The notes beneath the pieces were generated by a model. It searched no databases, was not told the origin of the DNA, and saw nothing but the letters and a program-made list of their open reading frames with translations. DNA of 64,000 nucleotides, taken from NCBI RefSeq assembly GCF_003286085.1, contig NW_020825359.1, positions 285,501 through 349,500 on the forward strand. The letters are read 5' to 3'. This DNA comes from Drosophila persimilis (lineage: Eukaryota; Arthropoda; Insecta; Diptera; Drosophilidae). Both the position numbers and the translations under genes were made by a program. Shown here one piece after another: positions 52,010 to 61,293 of this stretch (position 1 is its first letter; each line of letters starts with the position of its first letter).

Positions 52010-52050
<41 letters not shown>

Positions 52051-54832
52051 ATGCTTCTGCTTCTGGTACTGCTTCTGCTGCTGCCGTATAGGGCACTCCT
52101 CGGGACAATTTTGGAATTCCTGCTCCCCCCAACTTATGGCAGAAATACCCTCTTTGGGGGCCGCTTCCGGCCAGGGACTGGGCTCTGTTGGATCTTGGCT
52201 GGCATCGGTACGAGGATTGGAATAGGAATATTTTGTAAACACGCATTCACTCGGATACGAATTGGATTGATGGCATTGGAGTGCGGCTTCCGGCCCATCC
52301 GATGCACCGCTCGGGGGCTTTCGGCCACGGGTCGTGTGCGCTGGTATTTTCTCCGAGCGAGGGACTTCTTCGAAGTCGCTGCTCGAGATGGCAGTCTCCT
52401 GCCTCTGTCTCTCCGTGGCGCGGGCTTTCCTCGATGCCGAAGATCTGGCACTCCGTGTCGGCGATGAAGACCTTCTTTGAACGTTCCTGCTCAATCGGAC
52501 GGGACTCTGATTGGGACTAGGACTGGGACTCGATGAGCCTCTGGCAGATCGCTTCTTGACGGCTTGGTTCCTAGGGCAGATTCCTAGGGAGGTTGGGCCT
52601 TTCTTTCTCTCGGTCTTGCGACTACACGCAGCCAGATCTTGACAGCTGCTTGGCCCATCCGAGAGCTGGTAAGTGTCAGCATCGTCATCTGTGACTGTGG
52701 CTGTGGCTGTATTACCTGGAGGCTTGGTTCTCTTTCGCTTTGGACTATTGGCCATTGCGGCGGACTGCGAACGGGCTCCGGTACTCCGAGGGGCTTGGCG
52801 AGGGGCAGCCGGGCTGCTGCGCTGGGCCGCCGGGGGCGAAGCTCGTCGGCTTCGGGCTGCCGTTGCCCTGGGACTGGGCTCTCGCTCTGGTTTGGGGCGG
52901 CAGGTGGTCTTCTTGGTCTTGAGGCAAACGCAACGGGCCCGCTTTTTGGCCACCATCTTCATCAGCTGCATGTAGTCGTTGGCCAGATAGCAGGCCCGTG
53001 TGCCATGCTTGTTCACCTTGAGGCAGAAACCCTCCACATAGGACGATGCCTCATCGTCCTTGAGCCTTGAGGAGGAGGCTTCCTCCGCATCCTTGACCTG
53101 TGCTGTTATCTCCGCTCTCTCGGCTCTCTCCGTTCTCCCAGGTCTCTCGGCTCTTCCGTCTCTCTCCGGCATCCTTCTCTTACCGAAACGCTCGTTGACA
53201 AACCTCCGCTTCACCGGCCTGGAGCTACGCTTCTGCAGCGTCCAGATGGCCGATGAAGGGCTACCCTTGAGGTTGCAGGCACCCGCCTGAGTCCGTCTCG
53301 TCGTGCAGAAAGTGCCACAGCTGTTGAGAGGATTCGGTGGGGCTCGGCTGCAGCTCTCGCTGCTGAGGTGTGGTCTCAAGGTGGTGGTACTGCTGCCGCC
53401 ATGAGGGGAGCCTCCTCCATGCTCCGATGGCTCCCATTCGGGCTGTGCTTCTGGTGCTGATTCGGTGTCTGACTCTCTGTCGTCTGCCTCTTGGGTGGGC
53501 GCTGGCGTGTCCCCGAATCGCCAGACATCGGGCTGATGCTGGCACACACCCCTCATGTGGTACAAAGCTGGGACTGCTCGGAGTGCTGGAGCCGGGGGTG
53601 GAGCCACGGTTGGGGGGCCACAGCCGTTGGGGAAGCCCTGGTTCTGGCGACGGATGCGCTGGTAGCTCGAGTTGTGGCTGTACAGCAGATGGCGGCCCGA
53701 CCGCATGCAACGTCTGCAGAGGTAGGCGAATCCGCCCAAAAAGGAGGGCGGCGCAAAGGGATTGCGCCTTCCGTCATCGTCCTTTTTGGATTTCTTTCCC
53801 TTTTTCTCCTTCGGTGGTTTCTCCTTCTTGTCTTTGGGCGGCTTCTTTTCTTTCTTTTCCTTTTTCTTTTTCTCTTTCTTCTCTTTTTGTGGATCCGATC
53901 CAGGACCGTCGGTGGTCGATCCATCTCCCTTGAGGGGATCCTTGGACCAGCAGGGGCAGCATCTGAAGCCGCTTTTCTTCTTCTCTGGCTCCTTTTTCGG
54001 TTTCTTCTGCCGTGGGTATTCGGATTCAATCGGGCAACATATGGGCTTCCTCGTGGGCGGCTCCTTGGGGTCCTTGGGCTCCTCTACAGGCTGCCCTTGT
54101 GGTTCCGGCTCCGGTTGGCTGGGCTCCGGTTCCTGGCACTTGACTGGGCCAGCTCGGTCCTTGCACTGGTCCCTATCCGCTGTGGGATCCGACTGATCAT
54201 TGTTCCGGCAAGGACAGGTGGCATCGGTGCAAAACGGATCCTCCTCCATATTCGCATCCGATTCGTAGGGGAGCAGGGCCGGAGGGGGCGGCTTGGCACC
54301 CGGTGCGCGCACGGACTCATCGCCGAGGCACTGCCTGTTCGCTGGGCTGCCATCCTCGTCGCAGGTGCAGACCGGGGCCGTCTCGCCCCAGTGCCGTATG
54401 GAGATGCCGTAGAGCGGGCAGCTCTCGGTCATCGCCTGCTCGTACTTCTGGAGTATCCCGAAGAACTCCGGCGAGATGCGGCGAAAGTGTTGCGGCTCGA
54501 GTCGCCGCTGCGGTGCCTGCTGCAGCTCGTATTTCCTGCGCAGGCACGGCATCAGCGGCTCTGTGCGCCGCGTCGCCAGCTGGCACTCCCTGGACATGGG
54601 CTGGCCGTCGCCTTGGAACTGCATCTGGCAGGGACAACGGCACGAGGGACTCCGCCGGAGGCATATGCAGCTCCTACGCCGATCGATGCGCCGGCGATTG
54701 GGGCTCTGGGCGCCAGCCCCCATGCGTTTCTCGCTGCCCTTGCTGGTGTCTATGGCCTGGCTCTTGCTTATGCTCGCCTTACTGCCACTGATGGTGGCTT
54801 TGCCTTTGGCCATGCTCCTGCTCCTGCTTCTA

Positions 54833-54865
<33 letters not shown>

Positions 54866-57239
54866 TTGGCCTTTCTCTTTTTCGTGCTCCCCTCTTTCCC
54901 ACATCCTGCCACATTTGGCTTGCATTGTGTGACAGACTGACTGGGGGCCACTTTCTTGCCCTTCCGTTCGCTTCTAGCTGGAGCATTCTCTCTTCTGCTC
55001 CTGCGTCTGCTCCTGCACTCGCAATCGAGCTTGGCCTTCAGATGGCATTGCATCCGTTGCTTGACCGGGCAGGTGCAACAGCTCTCTGGCAGCCGGTCCT
55101 CTGCGACATCTTGGGGGCAGCAGCAGCTGTCCTGGCCCTGGGCCTGGGCCTGGGCCAACTCCTCAGGGCTGATCTGGTCGAGGAAAACCTTCTGCTTGCG
55201 GAACCAGTCGGTGGCCAGGTCCGGGACCAGCAGGCGCTTCTCCTGCTTGTGTCCGCCGGCGCCGACTAGCTGCTCCAGAATCGAACTCGGCCTTGTCCTG
55301 CTGCACTGGCAGCCCTCTCCGATCCGAGATCCTCCGGGCGGGGACGAGGCGGATGTTGTGTTCTGGGCGGACATTAGGGGCGGCGGGAAGTCGGACATGG
55401 TCTTCTCCAGATAATGGTTCAGATTCTGGCGCTGACTGGTCTGGACCTCGGCCTGCCGTGCGAGGAATTGTCGCACGTGGCACGGATCGACCTCCGGCGG
55501 GCAGTTCCTTGCTTCCATCTAGAGGCCGGTGCGGCTTCCTCTGTCTATAGATGGACTCTCTGCGCTCTCTGTTTCCGATGTCGTACATAAAATTTTGAGC
55601 TATTTCCGATAACTAAATTCGGTCGAAAGTCTAAGGTTTTTTTTTATTTTAAATCCTTATTTAAATTCTACTCATTTTTGACGTAAAACTCTACCAAGGC
55701 AAAGGATATTCCCGGGCTAAGTGGCTGCCAACCACATCGCATCCCTAATCCCTAATCGCACCCCAGAAAGTCGAATGCGGAGTGAGAGCGAAGAAAAAAC
55801 CGAAATTTTCGGATCAGAAACAGTAATAATTATGAGACCTGCTTCGTTCAGTCCATTTTGGGCGAGCGATTCGATGTTATGAGAAAGCTGAGACGCTGAT
55901 TCGGTGGCATGGTTCATGCAGGGCTCGAATACTCAAATACTCATGTACAGCCGCCGTCGTCTCGAACGCAAGAGATCGAGAGGGATAGAGATAGAGCGCA
56001 GAATGTTGTCTTTAGTCGCGGAATACGTGCTTTGACCTCAAGATACCCGCTACTAATTAATGTATCTATCTTTATCTATTGCACATATGTAGATATAATA
56101 TATATCTCTATTATTTTCAGAACCGTTTCGGCCATTCAGGCCTCGTTCTCCTTTCTGGTGGGCCTCATCGTTTGCAAGTCGACATGCACGAAATCATTCG
56201 TTTATGCCTCGCACTTCCTGATGGAGGCCTACGGATGGTTCGGGACGGCATACTTCATGTACGACATCTGGGCCATGTATAAGGTGCACACCCAGAAGAT
56301 AGCCGACAAGCTGCACCTGCTGCGCCTGACCAAGGGACAGGGTTCATCGGGATCATCGGTGTCAACGGTGAACGGTCATGTGAGGAGCGGTCACTGTGTG
56401 GCCACCAATGGCAGGGGCAGGGAGGCTGGTGGAACTGGTGCCGGTGGCAACAACAATGGCAGCACTCCCAGCACCCCCCATGAGATCTGTGACTATGACG
56501 GGGCCTGTGTGCAGATACCCAAGGACGGGCGCTGGGACTTCCTTAAGTATGTTCTAACGCATCCGGTCATGATGATCCATCACGTCTTTATCGGCACCTT
56601 TGGTCTGCTGGTGGTCACGGTAAGGCACACGCACACGCGTACCCATTCGATGCTCAGTCGTACACGTAATTCAATGCCCTCCTCTTCCTTTGCAGTACAT
56701 TCGTGGTGGTGGCCACTGCATCTATAGCTACATGTTCATGATGGAGTTCTCCACACCGTTTGTATCGCTGAGGAGCATCCTGAGCACGATGCGGCTAAAG
56801 GAGTCGCGTGTGTACATTGCCAACGGACTCCTCATGCTGGCCACCTTCTTTGTGTGCCGCGTCTGCATGTGGCCGTATGTGATGTGGCGCTACAGTCTTG
56901 CCATTGAGGCGGCCAGCCTATGGTCGGCCATGAGCGGCCTGCCACGGGGATGTCTGGTCAGCATTGCCATACTGTTCTTGCCGCAGCTCTATTGGTTCTA
57001 TCTGATGGTATTGGGGGCTATCAAGGTAATGCCGCATTTACATCTGTTTGCCATCTCGCTCATTTTCGTGTGTGTTACTCTCTTTTTGCCCGCAGACTTT
57101 TATGCCCAAGCGGAAGGCGCCTGCCCTACTGAAGAATGGTCCACCGGAAGCGACGGGTCTGGCGGAAACCACCACCACCACCACCACCACTACCACTACC
57201 ACTACCACTCCCACCGCCATAATAAATGGCAAGAACTAG
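39278..57239 (+). CDS. TLC-domain membrane protein, TLCD3/FAM57 type
   Basis: Exons 39278-39684, 56121-56619, 56696-57025 and 57096-57239 join in frame to 459 residues. A basic Ser-rich N-terminus is followed by RRGCYFSLAFSIGSMGLACGS and further membrane segments. The first splice reads EITNK|TVSAIQASFSFLVGLIVC, the start of the TLC core. Then come EAYGWFGTAYFMYDIWAMYK, HPVMMIHHVFIGTFGLLVVT, YSYMFMMEFSTPFVSLRSIL, VYIANGLLMLATFFVCRV and a last span (FLPQLYWFYLMVLGAIK). A run of 14 Thr precedes the end IINGKN. TLCD3/FAM57 proteins act in ER or plasma-membrane lipid metabolism, and ceramide synthase activity has been proposed for vertebrate members. A 60-residue insert rich in Gly and Asn sits in the loop before the HH-bearing segment. 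The 16.4 kb second intron (39685-56120) contains other genes. Confidence 0.85.
39685..43759 (+). other. Left part of the large TLCD3-like intron
   Basis: No coding sequence is recognised. Structure is limited to TG/CA runs near 39810-39840 and 41490-41575, a degenerate CCACTCGGCACTCGCC tandem at about 41620-41725, GGAACGGA units near 40625-40660, and GGGGAA units near 42325-42345. Confidence 0.55.
43760..46288 (-). CDS. Basic, disordered 842-residue protein, uncharacterised
   Basis: Intronless minus-strand frame from ATG 46288 to TAA 43760, inside the TLCD3-like intron. It starts MSKTTETRGRNGKFFQYVCP. Residues 50-110 are Gly/Ala/Pro/Arg-rich with a run of nine Gly. A more compact block follows (LPRLADTAVVEWIMSPCQNF, then RRQIESHTYFAPSQRIMQVAELKKAQVWPF). 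The middle is acidic Glu/Ser/Pro-rich. A second compact block is GIDMSYQYFVSIPLKRGKKA then RYLYRPMVKSLNPTVRRSSLKR. The C-terminus is strongly basic (KVKKKVVRKNKTNKNRKKK). No domain is recognised; the charge pattern suggests a nuclear or nucleic-acid-binding protein. Its length, and the in-frame order of compact blocks between low-complexity runs, argue for a real gene. The upstream TTG-initiated seven codons were left out. Confidence 0.7.
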   Translation of the reverse strand: MSKTTETRGRNGKFFQYVCPPVRQGSCPPAAARLPPLEALSGERKRQTNMERKARRPVAGGRGGVGIRGNGSTGGVGGAAAPLPAARHGGGGGGGGGVPLRRPSPSPARAPAPPPRRRKLQHLTPRLPRLADTAVVEWIMSPCQNFEQDSDSASEEDDPQPTGSQALKKCRMSAVGSRRQIESHTYFAPSQRIMQVAELKKAQVWPFLAKKERLEQQTIAKQTDNPLLDPESVVKSSTDSDPGPLVEASTDAKSELETQPESESEPEPGPEPAAVRDAAAAAPTAGHISGSQSQSHDSWYSISSISSASSASQPRQSSAAARPWSRTGLVAGNSKALKLTSTVIKIIPNATTESPRVATTSCAAAAISTSEMQTKSRPTRQQQPQAASKKLTTARTDADPLGKPTNVLLMAKAPHKPPVEIQSRSCPPKTPQAKPRHRSPVIRARTQNQNQNQNPPSTTPFSMALTTAISARPQPQAQLQRTPPSAPVPPPITSKIVRMNQHKVPRTAEDGIDMSYQYFVSIPLKRGKKAQTVRYLYRPMVKSLNPTVRRSSLKRNKKKKGQQAAAKSEEEEGPQVILVEPVAEPEVKEVNEFKAPALKVDRKYMPMLKMLSQIPYPSETDPKPKSKASQHEESEAGLREADEDPQLTKRESQGDHQVAKADHQDRKVPNPETSTSLEAGGDSSPKKHSTPIRRFRPIRKVLVDFKPEATRLDSIAGTQISYHAPLRLMRRLKGGEAPKRSATPDHSQQVIKKPMDTVERMQKSVSFQLSDAKSSSSSNISIRLTDSTEPLNSFKIDEPEPEPKPASVLVPVPVPVRDKRKVKKKVVRKNKTNKNRKKKASK
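46478..46786 (-). CDS. Possible 102-residue protein with one hydrophobic segment
   Basis: Minus-strand frame from ATG 46786 to TAG 46478. It begins MIERYGREHLFEQLQCTPQR, has four cysteines, a short hydrophobic stretch (WPLAGAIAGAILLEMEL) and a polar end (FRISSRPIFGNHAIP). Composition is protein-like, but a plus-strand frame overlaps it (46560-46823) and no homologue is recognised. It lies 190 bases upstream of the 842-residue gene on the same strand, so it might instead be an upstream exon or leader ORF of that gene. Confidence 0.3.
   Translation of the reverse strand: MIERYGREHLFEQLQCTPQRPSHPERLSRTCRRVCLPPLLFSDETWGERLKWPLAGAIAGAILLEMELVRKRVASIDDCRFHLKTETFRISSRPIFGNHAIP
46982..47645 (+). pseudogene. 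Broken plus-strand reading frame, uncharacterised
   Basis: Three plus-strand pieces follow one another. The first is an 86-codon frame from ATG 46982 (MALLYIFDTDIF, later YDWEIVWDVNETEHAFDF) to TGA 47242. The second starts at ATG 47266 (MFLVELKARAVNPINSCHRN), and the third is in another frame to TAA 47645 (TEAQDLAINDSIYDRCEPLD, then DQYGCLFWMLKILN, VDVGWLVYTASKLRLDELVC). The third reads like folded protein. Overlap of the second and third around ALEGLK/GLEGPA suggests a frameshift in one ancestral frame. An AATAAA at 48035 would end a plus-strand transcript here. It may be a fast-evolving nested gene with unseen introns, or a decaying copy. No family is recognised. Confidence 0.3.
48035..48080. 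terminator. Facing poly(A) signals
   Basis: AATAAA on the plus strand at 48035-48040 and TTTATT (AATAAA on the minus strand) at 48075-48080 face each other. The plus-strand signal fits a transcript from the 46.98-47.65 kb frame. The minus-strand one fits the 2430-residue gene, whose stop is at 48226. Confidence 0.5.
48226..55518 (-). CDS. Giant intronless low-complexity protein (2430 residues), uncharacterised
   Basis: One uninterrupted minus-strand frame, ATG 55518 to TGA 48226; the codon before the ATG is TAG, so no earlier in-frame start exists. Compact cysteine-bearing islands alternate with repeats: a Cys-rich block near 75-185, an RS run near 213-236, HFRRISPEFFGILQKYEQAM near 350, a Lys/Glu run near 540-586, RRCMRSGRHLLYSHNSS near 605-625, and GFCLKVNKHGTRACYLANDY near 825. 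Further on are a Gln-rich tract (about 1145-1275), a 7-residue QQQMQSP tandem (about 1538-1633), Gln/Pro/Arg runs near 1925-2020, and a compact end WFPATPLVIPPTYNSLLEEQ with KCRRCRS. No domain is recognised. The gene lies inside the TLCD3-like intron on the opposite strand. Survival of 7.3 kb without a stop through unstable repeats implies coding selection. A male-germline structural role is a guess. Confidence 0.75.
50620..50905 (-). repeat. 21-bp coding tandem repeat (QQQMQSP)
   Basis: About 13 copies of a 21-base unit (ggactgcatctgctgctgcgg on the plus strand, with variants) run head to tail. Because the unit is a multiple of three, copy-number change keeps the reading frame of the giant gene. 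Unit variants change M to L or H, and Q to P at fixed positions. Confidence 0.9.
51700..52085 (-). repeat. Polyglutamine-coding CAG/CTG tract
   Basis: About 385 bases of near-continuous CTG on the plus strand (CAG in the coding sense), interrupted by codons for Tyr, Lys, Glu, Arg, Cys and His. It encodes roughly 128 residues, mostly Gln, in the giant gene. Because it is nearly palindromic in codon composition, it creates long poly-Leu and poly-Ala frames in other registers. Confidence 0.9.
55519..56120 (+). other. Right end of the large TLCD3-like intron
   Basis: Promoter region of the giant minus-strand gene and the last part of the intron, ending in an ATTATTTTCAG acceptor. No coding sequence is seen. 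The plus frame from 55909 into the exon is open only by chance before the acceptor. Confidence 0.5.
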
Positions 57240-58905
57240 TGCAAATCGAAGATTAGTTTTGTTTTTGTTAAGCTAAGCGTATTGAAAGCTCTAGCCATGT
57301 ATTTATTTTGAGGCACAGCTGTCGCTGTCACTTATTGTTTATACAACTACATAACCCACAGCCCCGAACCCACCCAACCCCCGAATAAGCCTACTATAAC
57401 CGAATAACCAACGAATTAAATACGGACACGGATATACCGAAGAGAAACTGGAACAAAAACAGGACAAAGGAGGAGAACCCTGGGCGCGCAGACGGATATT
57501 TAGTTTTTAAACAAAAAGACATTATGTACTAAAAACCAACGGAGGAACACAAAGATCAAAGCTAAATTAAATCTTAAAAAACCCAACTAAAAAATTAAAA
57601 AACTAAAAAACTAAAAACCTAAAAAACCAAAACTAAAATGATGTGTTGTTGAGCTTGCCCCCCACCCCCCCCAAAAAAAAAAAAAAAAAAAAAAAACCAA
57701 GGCGATATACCGATAAAACGATAAAACCGAACAAAATGTTGCATTCAATTATTGCTATCGCTATTGTATAATCCCCGAAAATATATGTATGTATTGTTAA
57801 GCGCAAGCCCCACCAACCCCCCGCCCTATCCCCCTCCCAAAAGGCGAGCTTACAGATGTTCTAAAAACTGTTACAAGAAGAAAGAGGAGATTCGATATCT
57901 CTCCCTCTCTCCATGAATGTACTATGTGTATGCATATGTTTTGCAAAAGCCAAAGTGATTAGTAACACATACATATGTACATGTGAATGTACTATGTTGT
58001 AGGATTCCATTCGTTTTATGGCGAATAGTACACGGTAGACGCAAATTTATTTTTGTTTTTTCTGTTAAACATCGATAGGCTGGCAAATTGTTGATTGATT
58101 TATTGATTAATTGGATTGTTGAGGTTATGCACAAACTACATATAACTATATATATATATCTACATATATCTATAACTGATCTATAACTGATCAGAATGCA
58201 GAGGAAAGAGCTGTCGATCTGTCGATCGCTGGATATTGTTTTATTTGTGAAATGTGCATCAAAACCAAATTGTTTTAATTGAGCTTACAAGAAATTGTAT
58301 TTAAATGTGTATGTGTATTTGTATTTGTGTGTGTATGTATGTAGCTGCGCTACCTATTTATATACAATATATGGTTTGAAGACAATGGTTCTTCCGGCTT
58401 TTTGCCAACGCAAGAGTAAGAGCAAGAGCAAGAGAGAGTTAGATAGATAGAAGAGATAGTGAGTGAGCGAGTGAGAGCGAGAGAGAGAGTTGAGCAGCAG
58501 TAGGTGTTTATAGATGGTACCTAACCGTGTGTGCATTGTGCTTCTGTCCTGTCAGAAATGCTTAGCTATGTATATGTATTTACAAAACAAACAACCACAA
58601 CTTAACCCCTGCTGTCGCTATACAGGCATGCAATAATATACACGCATAGATATGTATATCTCATATAGATCTGTATGTATTTTGAAACTACTATCTATGC
58701 ATATGTACGTAGACCGAATGTATTGTATTTTTGTGGCACAATGAAACGTGTGTGTGTGCGTGTGTGTGTGGTGCGTATGTGTGTATTTACATGGTATGCA
58801 TAGGATCTGATCTGATCGGGGCAGCGAGCAGCGAGTTACAGAATAAAAATGCTAAAACGTTTCAACAAACAAAAAAACACTCATAACTTTTGGGGGATTT
58901 GTGTG
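57240..58905 (+). other. Long 3' UTR of the TLCD3-like gene
   Basis: AT-rich sequence with a C-run followed by a run of about 23 A at 57666-57696, TA and TG repeats, and AATAAA at 58842. It is convergent with Psf3, whose stop codon is at 58906, so the two transcripts nearly touch. No open frame of interest is present. Confidence 0.55.
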
Positions 58906-59659
58906 TCACAGGGTGACACGTTTACTGCTGGGCAGACTGTCGCCCTCGTCGTCGCTGCGGTCACGTTTTCGCTTCTTCTGATGCTCCTCCACCAGCTCTG
59001 AGATGAGAATTTTATTGCCCGTCATCTGCAGCCAGTTGATGTACTGAAACGAGGATGGGATGCTGCATGAATGGATCACTGGAATGGACTCAGAAAGTGA
59101 AAAGTTACCTGCGTATTGGTTCGCACGCCCGCCTCGTGCAACTTCGCCTCGATGTTGTCCAGACGCAGCTCGGACTTGGCCATTTGTCCATCGTTCTTCG
59201 ATATGTCCAGCAGATGACGCACACGCTGCCGCATTGTCTCAAAGATGATGCGTCCGATGACATGGTTGCGGTCATAGGGCGTCAGATAGCGGCCAAACTC
59301 GTAAAAGTACGGATGCAGTCGCCCCAGTTCGATGTGCGTGGTCTCCGCCTCACAGACGGCCTTGTGCACATTCTTGTAGATATCGGGAACGGAGACGGTG
59401 AAGTAGGCGTTGTTCACCTTCAGTTCCTTGATATACCAGAGCGGCAGATTGATGCTGCGTCCCGGTTCCAAGTCGTCTCCCTCTGCGCCGGCATCCAAGA
59501 AGCCTACAGAAATCCACAAAAACATTCAAATTATACGATCGAGCAGATGCTCTCGATTTACGTACCCATACGCTGAAGCTTCGTGTTGACCTTGCATTCT
59601 ACCTTCTCCTGGGTTACAAATATATCCTCGATCGAGTAGTAATTTGGAAAAAAGTTCAT
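58906..59659 (-). CDS. Psf3: Psf3, GINS complex subunit
   Basis: Three exons on the minus strand, 59659-59566, 59503-59109 and 59043-58906 (TGA), join in frame to 208 residues, close to the usual GINS3 length of about 215. The start is MNFFPNYYSIEDIFVTQEKV. Then come INLPLWYIKELKVNNAYFTV (the B-domain/linker signature of Psf3), the helical A domain (LGRLHPYFYEFGRYL, RIIFETMRQRVRHLLD) and a basic tail (EEHQKKRKRDRSDDEGDSLP). GINS, with Cdc45 and MCM2-7, forms the CMG replicative helicase in the nucleus. Both introns are short and canonical. The conserved start MNFFPNYYSIEDI fixes the ATG. Confidence 0.95.
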
Positions 59660-59960
59660 CTGGCTCTTTTTATGAATTAAAAAATAATCAAAACAAATGA
59701 AAAACTGAGTTTGCGCGGTACCCAGGGCTGCACACCAAATTGGAAAAAGTTGACTCTACCCCGTTGGGCGAACACACCCTGCCAGTGTTCCATCGAGTTC
59801 CTGACAGTTTGGAAAACTGTTGTTTACTACCTAACAAAATTGAGCAATATGAACGAATTTCCTTTTTCGTTTGTTTTGATTGACCTATTGCGCTACTTGT
59901 TTTTTGTTTGACTTATTTCGCTAAAACCGCTTTTTACGCAAAATGCAATAAAAGCAAGTG

Positions 59961-60079
59961 TTTAAAATAAGCCAGTCAAGTTGAGAATAGTTTAATTAAT
60001 CGGATATAATTATGTGGGCATGGTTAAATTTCTATCTAGCCAGTAATATTCAGCGGAATATCAAAATCGAGGAATATGG
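59961..60079 (+). repeat. Promoter-associated repeat, copy (b), upstream of p24-1
   Basis: It matches copy (a) from AATAAGCCAGTCAAGT through CTAGCCAGTAATATTC and GAATATCAAAATCGAGGAATA. The GTATATTT part has been lost or replaced. It lies 370 bases upstream of the p24-1 ATG and in the same orientation, in the Psf3/p24-1 divergent spacer. Confidence 0.75.
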
Positions 60080-60359
60080 TTTCCAATCCTTGACGGAGAA
60101 CGATTAACCTACTATAAGCCAAGGGGGTATTTAAATTTTCCACTGAAAATAATGAAAATTTAATCATTTTAGCGCACTTCAGCTGAAAAATATCGTGGTT
60201 TTTTAAAGTTCATAGTAGAGATGGCATGAATCCTCAAGAAGAATTTACAATCATTAATATTTTCCGCCATTTACCTCAAGTAGTTGAACTATTTAAATAG
60301 AATGGGCATTAGTGGGCTAAGACGCTTCCACGGTTATTCTGTGCTTCCCACTATCGCCC

Positions 60360-60430
60360 ACTATCGAAACATTGAACCATCGATAGTATAGTGACCTACC
60401 ATCGATAGTGTCGATAGTGCCACCGATAGT
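60360..60430 (+). promoter_or_regulatory. Cluster of ATCGATAG (DRE-like) sites before p24-1
   Basis: Four or more CATCGATAGT/TATCGAAA variants lie within 70 bases, ending about 20 bases before the p24-1 ATG. The core resembles the DRE (TATCGATA), bound by DREF or BEAF-32 at housekeeping promoters in flies. A similar cluster is at 37877-37925, and another at 63438-63505. Confidence 0.5.
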
Positions 60431-60448
60431 TCTCCACCTCTAGTCGCA

Positions 60449-61293
60449 ATGAAAACAACGGTAAGCGCAAAAAATAATGGCACGATAAAAAAAGCCTTTG
60501 CGTGCAAGATAAGAGGCAAGATATGAAAATGTGTGTATTTTGGTAACGCTTACTCAGTGCTCATTCCGTTCCGTTCCCCCCCCCGCAGCCGCAAGAGAAT
60601 CTGTTGGCTTGTCTGCTTCTCCTGCCGCTGTTCTGTGTGGTGCTGCCGGTGAATGGCTATGACAAGGAGATGACCGTCTATGTGGATGCCGGCAAGACGG
60701 AGTGCCTGTACCACAGCGTCAAGCAGGGCGAGACGATTGACTTTGAGTACCAGGTGATCGATGGTGGGCATGGGGACCTGGACATCAGCTTCACCCTGCT
60801 CGATCCCATTGGCCTGGTGATAGTCAGTGATTTAAAGAAGCCGGAGAACATGCACCGTCACGATGTGGAGAAGGAGGGCGACTATCGTTTCTGCTTCGAC
60901 AACAGCTTCAGCATATTCAACCGCAAGACGGTCTTCTTTGAGCTGATTGTGGAGCGTGAGGGCGATCAGCATCATGGCGACACACAGTGGAACGAGGATC
61001 TGGCCGATCTCACGCCCGACGAGTACTACGACATGAAGGTACAGGACATCATGGACTTTATCGGCCGCATTCGTCTGCAGCTGAACAAGGCCCGCCAGTT
61101 GCAGGACATGCTCCGATCGCATGAGGCCCGCGACCGCAATCTGGCGGAGACGAACTTTCAGAAGGTCAACCACTGGTCGATGCTGCAGATCAGTGCCATG
61201 ATTGGCGTTGGTCTCATCCAGGTCTTCATGCTGCGCAGCATCTTCGAGACCCATGGTCGCATGCATCACCTGTGGCGCAAGCTGGGCATTTGA
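60449..61293 (+). CDS. p24-1: p24-1, emp24/GOLD-domain cargo receptor (p24 gamma type)
   Basis: Two coding exons: a 12-base first exon (60449-60460, MKTT) and 60589-61293 (TGA), giving 238 residues. The joined N-terminus is a signal peptide ending near LPVNG. A GOLD domain follows (YVDAGKTECLYHSVKQGETI, the pair C44/C104 in TECLYH and YRFCFDNSFS), then a coiled coil (DFIGRIRLQLNKARQLQDML) and one membrane span (SMLQISAMIGVGLIQVFML). The short cytoplasmic tail is RSIFETHGRMHHLWRKLGI. p24 proteins cycle between ER and Golgi and recruit COPI/COPII for cargo export. The tail lacks a clear C-terminal KKxx. The gene is divergent from Psf3 (ATG-to-ATG about 790 bases). AATAAA at 61668 ends the transcript. 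Confidence 0.93.

Noticed and set aside
53491-55269. A 592-codon plus-strand frame, with other long plus frames at 49107-49925 and 51739-52467
   Set aside because: They are antisense to the 2430-residue gene and consist of poly-Leu, poly-Ala or mirrored repeats produced by its low-complexity codons.
57661-57696. C-run then long A-run that could mark a retroposed poly(A) tail
   Set aside because: It lies within the 3' UTR of the TLCD3-like gene with no adjacent retrocopy or target-site duplication seen.
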